Positions 51,930-60,097 of a DNA stretch of 64,000 bases are shown piece by piece. Origin of the DNA: JBPYFK01 sp051984675. Its GTDB lineage: Bacteria > Actinomycetota > Actinomycetes > Mycobacteriales > Pseudonocardiaceae. The notes below the pieces were generated by a model that saw only the letters and a program-made list of their open reading frames with translations, searched no databases and was not told the DNA's origin. Position 1 is the stretch's first letter, and each line of letters opens with the position of its first letter. A program made the position numbers and the translations under genes. The stretch is from contig JBPYFK010000190.1 of the NCBI GenBank assembly GCA_051984675.1, forward strand, positions 1 to 64,000, in the 5' to 3' direction.

Positions 51930-52568
51930 TCAGCCCAGCCGTCGGCCGAGATCGTCCATCCCGTTCCAGGACGCCGCGAAGCCGTAGGCGAGGGCCGCGC
52001 CCAGGGGTTGCGCGACCATCGCCCACATCGTGCCGATCCTGGGCGCGACCGCGACCAGGGCGCCCGGCTTCGCAGCCGGAGCAGCCGGGTACAGGCCGGC
52101 CGCGAGCGAGGTGCCCATCTTCGCGGCCAGCCACGCGGCGATCAGCGACCCGAGCACCGCCGCGAGCAGCATCACCGGCCCGCGCCTGCGACGCATCAAC
52201 CACAGCAGCGCACCGGTGAGCAGGCCGGCTCCGAAGCCGAACAGCAGGAAGATCGCGAGGCCGTCGAATTCGTGATAGCTCTCCACTGACGCGGGCAGCA
52301 GCTCCCCGTTCGGGTACAGCCGGCTGTGCGTCGCCGGCGCCAGCCGGGACCACAGCCAACCCAGCGGCACGCCGGCCATGGCGACGAGTGACAGCGCGCT
52401 CACGGCCGGTAGCAGGTCCGATCTCACCACGACCCGGGGCCGCTCCTGCCGGAACCCGAGGGGAAAGTCCGTCCCCTCCCGCTGACCGCGTGGATACACC
52501 CGCACCGGCGCCGCACGCGTGCCAGCACTCGGCCCTTCGGTGGCTTCCCCGAGTGATTCTTCCGGCAC
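51930..52568 (-). CDS. DUF2567 family membrane protein
   Basis: A 212-residue protein. A polar N-terminus (about 50 residues) is followed by four hydrophobic stretches: AVSALSLVAMAGVPLGWLW, GLAIFLLFGFGAGLLTGALLW, MLLAAVLGSLIAAWLAA and MWAMVAQPLGAALAYGFAAS. This resembles the actinobacterial DUF2567 family, of unknown function. GTG 52568 is the start used. It converges with the membrane-anchored protein gene and is divergent from aftA; the 272-bp gap to aftA holds 14-bp repeats. Confidence 0.72.
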   Translation of the reverse strand: MPEESLGEATEGPSAGTRAAPVRVYPRGQREGTDFPLGFRQERPRVVVRSDLLPAVSALSLVAMAGVPLGWLWSRLAPATHSRLYPNGELLPASVESYHEFDGLAIFLLFGFGAGLLTGALLWLMRRRRGPVMLLAAVLGSLIAAWLAAKMGTSLAAGLYPAAPAAKPGALVAVAPRIGTMWAMVAQPLGAALAYGFAASWNGMDDLGRRLG

Positions 52569-52777
52569 CCGCTTACCCTCCTGCTCTCGTGGTTGTCACC
52601 CAGCCTAACGACGCGACGACGTCGAGCGACGAGCATCACTCGACTTTCGAGTTACCACGGCCACACGGTGGCGGGACCTGGCAGGGCACCCGGGGGTGAT
52701 CTTGTGGATCGACTATCCTGCCGGTCCAGCAGCCAGCCAGCGCTCCCCAGGCCCAGCTCGCACGATGACAAGGCCAA

Positions 52778-52836
52778 GGCGCTCAGGACGACCCCAGGCG
52801 CTCAGGACGAGAAGGCACCCCAGGCTCTAAGGACGA
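52778..52836 (+). repeat. Imperfect 14-bp repeats upstream of aftA
   Basis: GGCGCTCAGGACGA occurs at 52778-52791 and 52797-52810, and GGCTCTAAGGACGA at 52823-52836, ending just before the aftA start. The last copy supplies AAGGA as the ribosome binding site. TATCCT at 52713-52718 could be a promoter -10 for aftA. Confidence 0.7.
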
Positions 52837-52840
52837 GACA

Positions 52841-54835
52841 GTGGCCGGAATCTTGCCGCGGCCGGCGTTGACCGGCCCCAGCCCCACCGACGAGCCGCGC
52901 CAGGACTCCGCGGTCCGGCTGCCCCTGCGCTCGACGGTCACGGAACTGGCCGCGGGGACGGCCGTCGCCGTCGTCGTGAGCCTGGTGCTCCAGTTCCTCA
53001 TCACTCACCTGCACATCACCGCACCCAGCTACGCGCCCGACGCGCTGGCCTCGGTGGGCAGCGGGCTGGTACTGGCGGTCTTGTTCCTCGCCCTGGCGTT
53101 CGGCCACCGCCGCTCCCCGAGGTGGCTGCGCCTGGCCGGCACTTGGGCCTCGCTGAGCGCGTTCACCACGATCGCCCTGGCCACCCCGCTGGAATCCACC
53201 CGCTTCTACTACGGCGGTGTCTCGATCGACAACGGCTTCCGGCTGCAGTACATGGAGCGGATGGCCTCCACCCTGGGCCTGGCGGACATGAACTACGCCG
53301 GCATCGCCCCCTACTACCCCGCGGGCTGGTTCTGGCTGGGCGGCCGGTTCGCGAACCTCCTCGGCTGGGACGGTTGGGCCGCCTACAAGCCCTACGCGCT
53401 GACCTGGGTCGCGGTCACCGCTGTGGTGAGCTTCACGCTGTGGAGCGTCGTTGTTCGCCGCCGGCTGGCGCTGGTGGCGGCCATCGCCACCACGGTCGCC
53501 GGGATGCTGCACGGCATCGAGGAGCCCTACGCATGGCCCTCGGCCGCATGGCTGGCGCCGATCGCGGTCCTGACCTGGCACGCCCTGCGGCGGGAGACGC
53601 GCGCCCCGCGCTGGACGCTGTTGTGCGTGGGTGCCTATGTGGGGTTCGCCGCGATCACCTACACGCTGCACTTCGGCTTCGCCGTGCTGGTGGTCGTCAC
53701 CATGGCCGTGATCATCGGGATCTTCCGGGTCCATCGCGGTGCGCCGCTGTGGCCCACGGTGCGCACGTTGTTCCTGCGGCTGCTGCCGATCGGCGTCACC
53801 AGCTTCCTCGTCGCGCTGCTGGCGTGGCTTCCCTACCTGATCTCCACGAACTTCCTGCTCAGTGCGGGGCGCAACTACGCCCAGCACTACCTGCCGAAGG
53901 AAGGCGCGTTCCTGCCCACGCCCATGACCGAGGCCAGTGTCCTGGGGGCGCTGTGCCTGGTGGGCATCGTGTGGCTGCTCCTGCGCTGCCGGCACAACGA
54001 GATCGCGGCCGCCATGCTGTGCGTGGTCATCACGGTGTACTGCTGGTTCGCACTGTCCACATTGGCCTTGGTCGCCAAGACGACGCTGCTGGCGTTCCGA
54101 CTCAACGTGATCCTGGACTGCGTGCTCGCCATCGCGGGCGTCTTCGGGGCGCTGGAACTGATCGGGTACCTGCGACAGCGACTGCATGAGCGGCACGCGT
54201 TCCAGATCACCGCGATCGCCACCGCGCTGGGCCTGGCTGGCGCGATCACCCTGACCCAGGGTGCGATCGGAACCGGTCTCGTCGATGCGACCGACCTCGC
54301 CTACAACGACTACTACTCCACCGGCTACAACGCCAAGGCCCAGCACGACACCAGCAAGGACGGCGCCTGGAACGGCCAGCTCATCGCGACCATCCAGCAG
54401 CTCTCCGGCCGCCCGCCACAGACCAACATCGTCGCGACCAGCTACTACACGCTGATGTCATTCCAGCCGTACTTCGGTTTCGAGCAGGAGACCCCGCACT
54501 ACGCCAACCCGCTGGCCGGCTACGACGAGCGGGCCGCCGAAGCACACAAGTGGGCCGACGCGAAGAACAGCCAGGACCTGATCCGCATGCTCGACCATGG
54601 CCCGTTCCCACCGCCGAACGTGTTCGTGCTGCGCACGGAGTCGGCCTCCAGCTCCGGCGGCAAGTCCACTCCCGACCCGAACGCCGGGAAGCTGTCGCTG
54701 ACCCTGAAGGGCGACGGGTTCCCGCAGTACCCGAACGTGCGGGACTACGACGTCTACTTCGACCCGGCGGTCTTCCACTCGCCGCAGTTCGTCGAGCGCG
54801 AGGTCGGGCCGTTCACGGTGATCGTCCGCCGCTGA
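52841..54835 (+). CDS. aftA: Galactan 5-O-arabinofuranosyltransferase (AftA type)
   Basis: A 664-residue polytopic membrane glycosyltransferase (GT-C fold) that primes the arabinan on galactan with an arabinofuranose from decaprenyl-phospho-arabinose outside the membrane. About a dozen hydrophobic segments occupy residues 30-490, with the acidic loop STRFYYGGVSIDNGFRLQYMERM after the second or third helix, the AftA signature region. A C-terminal soluble domain follows (FPQYPNVRDYDVYFDP...FTVIVRR). GTG 52841 has AAGGA 5-9 bases upstream. It implies an arabinogalactan cell wall. Confidence 0.9.
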   Translation: MAGILPRPALTGPSPTDEPRQDSAVRLPLRSTVTELAAGTAVAVVVSLVLQFLITHLHITAPSYAPDALASVGSGLVLAVLFLALAFGHRRSPRWLRLAGTWASLSAFTTIALATPLESTRFYYGGVSIDNGFRLQYMERMASTLGLADMNYAGIAPYYPAGWFWLGGRFANLLGWDGWAAYKPYALTWVAVTAVVSFTLWSVVVRRRLALVAAIATTVAGMLHGIEEPYAWPSAAWLAPIAVLTWHALRRETRAPRWTLLCVGAYVGFAAITYTLHFGFAVLVVVTMAVIIGIFRVHRGAPLWPTVRTLFLRLLPIGVTSFLVALLAWLPYLISTNFLLSAGRNYAQHYLPKEGAFLPTPMTEASVLGALCLVGIVWLLLRCRHNEIAAAMLCVVITVYCWFALSTLALVAKTTLLAFRLNVILDCVLAIAGVFGALELIGYLRQRLHERHAFQITAIATALGLAGAITLTQGAIGTGLVDATDLAYNDYYSTGYNAKAQHDTSKDGAWNGQLIATIQQLSGRPPQTNIVATSYYTLMSFQPYFGFEQETPHYANPLAGYDERAAEAHKWADAKNSQDLIRMLDHGPFPPPNVFVLRTESASSSGGKSTPDPNAGKLSLTLKGDGFPQYPNVRDYDVYFDPAVFHSPQFVEREVGPFTVIVRR

Positions 54836-54845
54836 CGGATCGGGC

Positions 54846-56072
54846 TCACGACAGCCGCACGGGCAGTTGTTCCAGGCCCCGCATCAGCGTGCTGCTGCGC
54901 CAGCGCAACGTGTCCGGCGGGACGGCCAGCCGCAGCCGCGGGAACCTTTCCAGCAGCCGGCGGATCGCGATCTGCCCTTCCAACCGGGCCAGCGGCGCGC
55001 CCACGCAGAAGTGGATGCCGTGCCCGAACGCCAGGTGCCCACCGGCATCGCGACTGATGTCGAACTGCCCAGCCTCATCGAACCGCGCGTCATCCCGGTT
55101 GGCCGAGTGCAGCGAGACCAGCACGATCTCCCCTGCCGGGATCTCCACCTCCCCGAAGGTCACCGGTTCGTCGGTCACGCGCACCGTCGCGAGGTTCACC
55201 GGACCTTCGAAGCGCAACGCCTCCTCGATCGCGCCCGGCACCAGATGCGGATCGGCACGCAGCGCCGCTAGCTGCTCCCGGTTGCGCAACAGCGACAGCA
55301 CGCAGTTGCCGATCAGGTTCACCGTCGTCTCGTGCCCGGCCACCAGCAGCAGGAACGCCATGGAAACGAGTTCCTGCTCGGTGAGCCGCTCGCTGTCCGC
55401 CTCCGCCTCGATCAGCGCGGTGAGCAGATCGTCGGCCGGATGCGAGCGCTTGTGCGCGATCAGCTCGATCAGGTAAGTGGCCATCTGAGTTGATGCGACG
55501 CGTACCCGGCCCGAATCCGCGTTGGAGCCGCTGACCAGGATGTTCGACCAGTTTCGGAAGTCATCCCGCCGCTGCTCACCCACACCGAGCAGTTCCGAGA
55601 TCACCGTGATCGGCAACGGAAACGCGAACGCGTCCAGAAGGTCCACTTCGGACCGACTGGCCATCCCGTCCAGCAGCTCACCGGTGACCTCCTCGACGCG
55701 AGGCCGCAGCTGCTCCACCTGGCGTGCGGTGAACGCCCGGACCACCAGCTTGCGTAGCCGGGTGTGGTCGGGCGGATCGGAGTTGAGCATGTTCGACTGC
55801 AGGGACGGGCCGAACTCCACGAACTGCTGCCCGGTCGGCATCTTCTGCGCCATGATCTCGTTGACGCGCCGGAAGTCCTTGCGCAGTCGGGCATCGGTCA
55901 GCGCCTGTTTCGCTTCCGCGTAGCGGGTCACCACCCACACGGGCACCCCTTTGATGGTGGTCACCGGTTGCGCGGGCGCGTCGGCGCGCATCCTCGCGTA
56001 GCGGACGTGCGGATCGTGGACGAAGTCGGCGTCGAGTACCTCGGCGTGCGGCTGGTCGGCAGCGGTCGGCAT
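54846..56072 (-). CDS. Cytochrome P450 (CYP107-like soluble monooxygenase)
   Basis: A 408-residue soluble bacterial P450. The I-helix oxygen motif AGHETT is at 245-250, the ExxR pair is in EEALRFEGP...VNLATVRV, and the heme ligand Cys356 is in FGHGIHFCVGAPLARLE. Length and motif order are complete. No ferredoxin, reductase or biosynthetic genes are nearby, so the substrate is unknown. ATG 56072 is the start. A promoter-like pair and a palindrome lie upstream. It converges on aftA with 10 bases between stops. Confidence 0.93.
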   Translation of the reverse strand: MPTAADQPHAEVLDADFVHDPHVRYARMRADAPAQPVTTIKGVPVWVVTRYAEAKQALTDARLRKDFRRVNEIMAQKMPTGQQFVEFGPSLQSNMLNSDPPDHTRLRKLVVRAFTARQVEQLRPRVEEVTGELLDGMASRSEVDLLDAFAFPLPITVISELLGVGEQRRDDFRNWSNILVSGSNADSGRVRVASTQMATYLIELIAHKRSHPADDLLTALIEAEADSERLTEQELVSMAFLLLVAGHETTVNLIGNCVLSLLRNREQLAALRADPHLVPGAIEEALRFEGPVNLATVRVTDEPVTFGEVEIPAGEIVLVSLHSANRDDARFDEAGQFDISRDAGGHLAFGHGIHFCVGAPLARLEGQIAIRRLLERFPRLRLAVPPDTLRWRSSTLMRGLEQLPVRLS

Positions 56073-56120
56073 GTGGGAACTCCCCAGGGTCGAGTACGAG
56101 GACTCCCATCCAGTGAACCC

Positions 56121-56150
56121 AGTTTACGGCCGATTGTCACCCGGGGTCAC
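56121..56150 (-). promoter_or_regulatory. Candidate promoter for the P450 gene
   Basis: On the minus strand GTGACC (56150-56145) and TAAACT (56126-56121) lie 18 bases apart, about 50 bases before the P450 start. GTCACC is directly repeated in the spacer region. Confidence 0.35.
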
Positions 56151-56256
56151 CATTCGGCTTACGCTCCTGCGATGATCGGCCGAACCGCTCTAGGCTGGCC
56201 GCCAGAGCCGTCTCCGGCTGTTCACTGTGGACAAAGGTGCGCCGCGTCCCCCATGC

Positions 56257-56267
56257 ATCACTGTGAT
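56257..56267. promoter_or_regulatory. Palindrome ATCACTGTGAT between dnaE1 and the P450 gene
   Basis: An 11-bp perfect palindrome (ATCAC-T-GTGAT) lies in the 221-bp gap. It could be a regulator site for the P450 gene, or part of the dnaE1 3' end, where CCCGC-CGT-GCGGG (56268-56280) forms a small stem directly next to it. Confidence 0.3.
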
Positions 56268-56293
56268 CCCGCCGTGCGGGAAGCGAGAACGGA

Positions 56294-59200
56294 CTACACG
56301 GTCTCGAAACAGCCCGCGCCGAGTAGGCCCTTGAGTTCGCCCTGCAGGCCGTTGTCGGTCGAGACGAAGTAGTCGCTGGACAGAGCCAACCTGGTCGTAC
56401 CGCGCGGGCTGTGGAGCTTCACGTGCACCGGAACGTTCCCGGAGTGCGCCTGCAACGTCCGCTTCAGCTCGGCCACCAACGATCGATCCACTTTGGATAC
56501 TGGAACCTTGATGACGAAGGCGGGGTAGGCGCCGGGGTCGGTCTCGGCCGCCGAGATGTCCACGAGCACGGCATCCGACGCGACCACGCTGACCGAACCC
56601 TCGCGCTCGTTCACCCTCCCCTTGACCGCGATGGCGGAGTCCTCCACCAGGCAGTCCGAGAACATCTCGTACGACTTCGGGAAGAAGAGCACCTCGACAC
56701 TGGCATCGAGGTCCTCCACGGTCGCGATCGCCCAGGGCACTCCGTTCTTGTTGATCCTGCGCTGGATTCCCGAGATCATCCCGGCGATCTTGACCTGCGG
56801 GTCCTTACCGTCCCGGCCACTTTCCGGGCGCTCCCCGCCGACCAGCTCCGCGATGCTGGTGTCCCGGTACGGAGCGAGCAGCCGCTCGGCGCCATCCAGC
56901 GGGTGCGCCGAGACGTACAGCCCGAGCATCTCCCGCTCGTAGGCGAGCAACTGCTTGCGCGGCCACTCCTCCGGCCCGAACGTCAGATGTGCCAGCGGCG
57001 AGCTGTCGGCCTGCGCGTCCGCGCCCGGCTCGGCGCCGAACAGGTCAAACTGGCCGAGCGCCTGCTGCCGCTTGAGGGTGACCACCGCGTCCACGGCGGT
57101 CTCGTGGTGTTGGAACAGCGACATCCGGGTGTTGCCCAGCGAGTCGAACGCACCGGCCTTGATCAGCGATTCCAGGACCCGCTTGTTGCAGCAGACCATC
57201 TCCGAGGAGTCCAGGAAGTCGGTGAAGGACTCGTACCGGCCCTTCTCCTCGCGCACCCGGCAGATCGACTCCACCACGTTGGTTCCCACGTTGCGGATCG
57301 CCGACAGCCCGAAGCGGATGTCCGAGCCGACCGGCGTGAACATGGCACCCGAGTCGTTGACGTCCGGGGAGAGCACCTTGACGCCCATCCGCCGGCATTC
57401 GCCCAGGTAGACGGCCATCTTGTCCTTGTTGTCCCCGTTCGAGGTCAGCAGCGCCGACATGTACTCGGCCGGGTAGTTCGCCTTCAGGTAGGCCGTCCAG
57501 TACGCGACCAGCGCGTAACCGGCTGCGTGCGACTTGTTGAACGCGTAACCGGCGAACGGCAACACCGTGGTCCACAGCGCCTCGATGGCCTGCTCGCTGT
57601 AGCCGTTGGCGAGCATGCCCTCCCGGAAGCCCTCGAACTCCTGGTCCAGGACCTCCTTCTTCTTCTTCCCCATCGCGCGGCGCAGAATGTCGGCTCGGCC
57701 CAGGCTGTAACCGGCGACCTTCTGCGCGATGGCCATGATCTGCTCCTGGTAGACGATCAGACCGTAGGTCTCGGCGAGGATGCTCTCCAGCGGCTCGGCC
57801 AGTTCGGGGTGGATCGGCTCGACCGGCTTGCGGCCGTTCTTGCGGTCAGCGTAGTCCAGGTGCGCGTTGACCTCCATCGGTCCCGGCCGGTAGAGCGCGT
57901 TCGCCGCGACGATGTCGGGGAACTCGGTGGGCCGCAGCCGTTTCAGCAGCTCCCGCATGCCGCCACCTTCGAGCTGGAACACGCCGAGCGTCTCCCCGCG
58001 CGCCAGCAACTGGTAGGTGGCCTCGTCGTCCAGTGCGAGGCGGGCCAGGTCGATGTCGATGTCGTGGTTCTTCCGGACCGCCTCCAGGGCATCGCCGAGG
58101 ATCGTCAGGTTCGACAGCCCCAGGAAGTCCATCTTGAGCAGCCCGATGGCCTCGCAGCTGGGGTAGTCCCACCCCGTGATCACCGAGCCGTCGTCACGCA
58201 TCCACAGCGGAACCGTCCCCATCAGCTCCTGGGACGACAGGATGACCGCGCACGCGTGCACGCCGGCGTTGCGGATCAGCCCTTCCAACCCGCGAGCGGT
58301 GTTGAAGATCTGCGACACGGTCGGGTCGGTCTCGACCAGCCCGCGGACCTCGGCGGCTTCGGTGTAGCGCTCGTGGTCGGGGTCGACGATGCCGGACAGC
58401 GGGATGTCCTTGGCCGCGACCGGCGGCGGGAGGGCCTTACTGATCTTGTCCGCGATAGCGAAACCCGGCTGGCCGTGGTGCACCCGCGCGGCGTCCTTGA
58501 TGGCCGCCTTGGTCTTAATCGTGCCGAAGGTGATGACCTGGGCGACCCTGCCGCGCCCGTACTTGTCGATGGCGTACTGCAGCACCTCGTCGCGGCGCCG
58601 GTCGTCGAAGTCGAGGTCGATGTCCGGTGGCGAGTCGCGCTCCGGGTTCAGGAACCGCTCGAAGATCAGCCCGTGTTCCAGCGGGTCGAGGTCGGTGATG
58701 TGCAGGATGTAGGCCAGCAGCGAGCCGGCCGCCGACCCGCGCCCCGGGCCGACGCGGATACCCTGCGACTTGGCCCAGCGCGTCACGTCGCCCACCACGA
58801 GGAAGTAGGCGCAGTAGCCCTTGCGTTCCAGCACGTCCAGCTCGACGCGGATGCGCTCCCGGTACTCCGGGCGGACGCCGTCCGGGAACCGGCTCGGCAG
58901 GTAGTGCTCGACCTCGGCCTCCAGCGCCTGCCGCTCGGTGGTCCCTTCCTCGACCGCGACGCGGGGCATCATGTCCCGGTAGGCCCAGACGTCCTCGTAG
59001 CTCTCCACCATCTCGGCGACTAGCAGCGTGTGGTCGGCGGCACCAGGGACCTCGGTGTCCCAGTACTCGCGCATCTCGGCGGCGGACTTCAGGTAGTAGC
59101 CATCGCCGTCGAACTTGAACCGGTTCTCGTCGTTGAGCGTCTTGCCGGACTGCACGCACAACAGCGCGCCGTGCGATTCGGCCTGGTCAGCGGTGACGTA

Positions 59201-59890
59201 GTGGCTGTCGTTGGTCGCCAACGGCTTGAGCCCGAGCTCCTTGCTGATCTTCAGCAGGTTCTCCCGCACCGAGCGCTCGATCGGCAACCCGTGATCCATC
59301 AGTTCCAGGAAGAAGTTCTCCTGGCCGAAGATCTCCTGGTAGTCCGCCGCCGCCTTGAGCGCTTCGTCGTACTGGCCGAGCCGGAGTCGCGTCTGAACCT
59401 CGCCCGAGGGGCACCCGGTGGTGGCAATGATCCCCTCTGCGTATTCGGAGATCAGCTCTTTGTCCATCCTTGGTTTCCTGTAGTGCCCCTCGAAAGAGGC
59501 AAGACTGGACAAAGTGAACAGATTGCGCAGACCGGTGGCGTTGCGGGCGAGCATCGTCATGTGCGTGTAGGCGCCCGCACCGGAGACGTCACCGCCCTCG
59601 CCGTACTCATCGGTGGACCGCTGCTTCGCCTCTCCCCAGAACACCGGCTTCTTGTGGAACCGGCTACCGGGAGCGATGTACGCCTCGATGCCGATAATCG
59701 GCTTGATTCCGCGCTTTTTGGCGTTCTGGTAGAACTCGTCCGCACCGAACATGTTGCCGTGGTCGGTCATTCCCACCGCCGGCATCCCCAACCGCTCGGC
59801 TTCGGCGAACAGGGGACCGACCTTCGCCGCTCCGTCCAGCATTGAGTACTCGGTGTGGACGTGCAGGTGGACGAAGGAGTCGCCAGGCAC
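56294..59890 (-). CDS. dnaE1: DNA polymerase III alpha subunit (DnaE1 with PHP domain)
   Basis: The 1198-residue replicative polymerase subunit. The PHP exonuclease domain is intact (VHLHVHTEYSMLDGA, GMTDHGNMFGADEF, NDSHYV), as in mycobacterial DnaE1 where PHP provides proofreading. The polymerase active site has PDIDLDFDDRRRDEV, with GPGRGSAAGSLLAYILHITDLDPL, GVFQLEGGGMRELLKRLRP and YQEQIMAIAQ following. The OB fold (KIAGMISGIQRRINKNGVPWA) and tail are present. The frame is continuous, so no intein interrupts it. GTG 59890 has GAGGAGG about 8 bases upstream. Confidence 0.98.
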   Translation of the reverse strand: MPGDSFVHLHVHTEYSMLDGAAKVGPLFAEAERLGMPAVGMTDHGNMFGADEFYQNAKKRGIKPIIGIEAYIAPGSRFHKKPVFWGEAKQRSTDEYGEGGDVSGAGAYTHMTMLARNATGLRNLFTLSSLASFEGHYRKPRMDKELISEYAEGIIATTGCPSGEVQTRLRLGQYDEALKAAADYQEIFGQENFFLELMDHGLPIERSVRENLLKISKELGLKPLATNDSHYVTADQAESHGALLCVQSGKTLNDENRFKFDGDGYYLKSAAEMREYWDTEVPGAADHTLLVAEMVESYEDVWAYRDMMPRVAVEEGTTERQALEAEVEHYLPSRFPDGVRPEYRERIRVELDVLERKGYCAYFLVVGDVTRWAKSQGIRVGPGRGSAAGSLLAYILHITDLDPLEHGLIFERFLNPERDSPPDIDLDFDDRRRDEVLQYAIDKYGRGRVAQVITFGTIKTKAAIKDAARVHHGQPGFAIADKISKALPPPVAAKDIPLSGIVDPDHERYTEAAEVRGLVETDPTVSQIFNTARGLEGLIRNAGVHACAVILSSQELMGTVPLWMRDDGSVITGWDYPSCEAIGLLKMDFLGLSNLTILGDALEAVRKNHDIDIDLARLALDDEATYQLLARGETLGVFQLEGGGMRELLKRLRPTEFPDIVAANALYRPGPMEVNAHLDYADRKNGRKPVEPIHPELAEPLESILAETYGLIVYQEQIMAIAQKVAGYSLGRADILRRAMGKKKKEVLDQEFEGFREGMLANGYSEQAIEALWTTVLPFAGYAFNKSHAAGYALVAYWTAYLKANYPAEYMSALLTSNGDNKDKMAVYLGECRRMGVKVLSPDVNDSGAMFTPVGSDIRFGLSAIRNVGTNVVESICRVREEKGRYESFTDFLDSSEMVCCNKRVLESLIKAGAFDSLGNTRMSLFQHHETAVDAVVTLKRQQALGQFDLFGAEPGADAQADSSPLAHLTFGPEEWPRKQLLAYEREMLGLYVSAHPLDGAERLLAPYRDTSIAELVGGERPESGRDGKDPQVKIAGMISGIQRRINKNGVPWAIATVEDLDASVEVLFFPKSYEMFSDCLVEDSAIAVKGRVNEREGSVSVVASDAVLVDISAAETDPGAYPAFVIKVPVSKVDRSLVAELKRTLQAHSGNVPVHVKLHSPRGTTRLALSSDYFVSTDNGLQGELKGLLGAGCFETV

Positions 59891-60097
59891 GATGGAGTCC
59901 TCCTCACGAAAGCGCGCAGCACCAACGGGCTGTGTACGAACGGATACGCCCGACGATCGCGGGCTGGGGCACCGCGTTGCGTGTGCCGTGGGTTGTTGTG
60001 CTGTGGCAGCCTATCTCCGCCCACCGACCGACTCCGGCACCTCCTCCGGCGTGCCCCGAACACGCTGATCACCGGCGTGCGGGTAGCGTGACTCGAC

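Noticed and set aside
54846..56072. Secondary-metabolite cluster around the P450
   Set aside because: The neighbours are aftA and dnaE1, with no synthase, ferredoxin or transporter nearby.
56294..59890. Intein or frameshift in dnaE1
   Set aside because: The frame is continuous, with normal length and all motifs uninterrupted.
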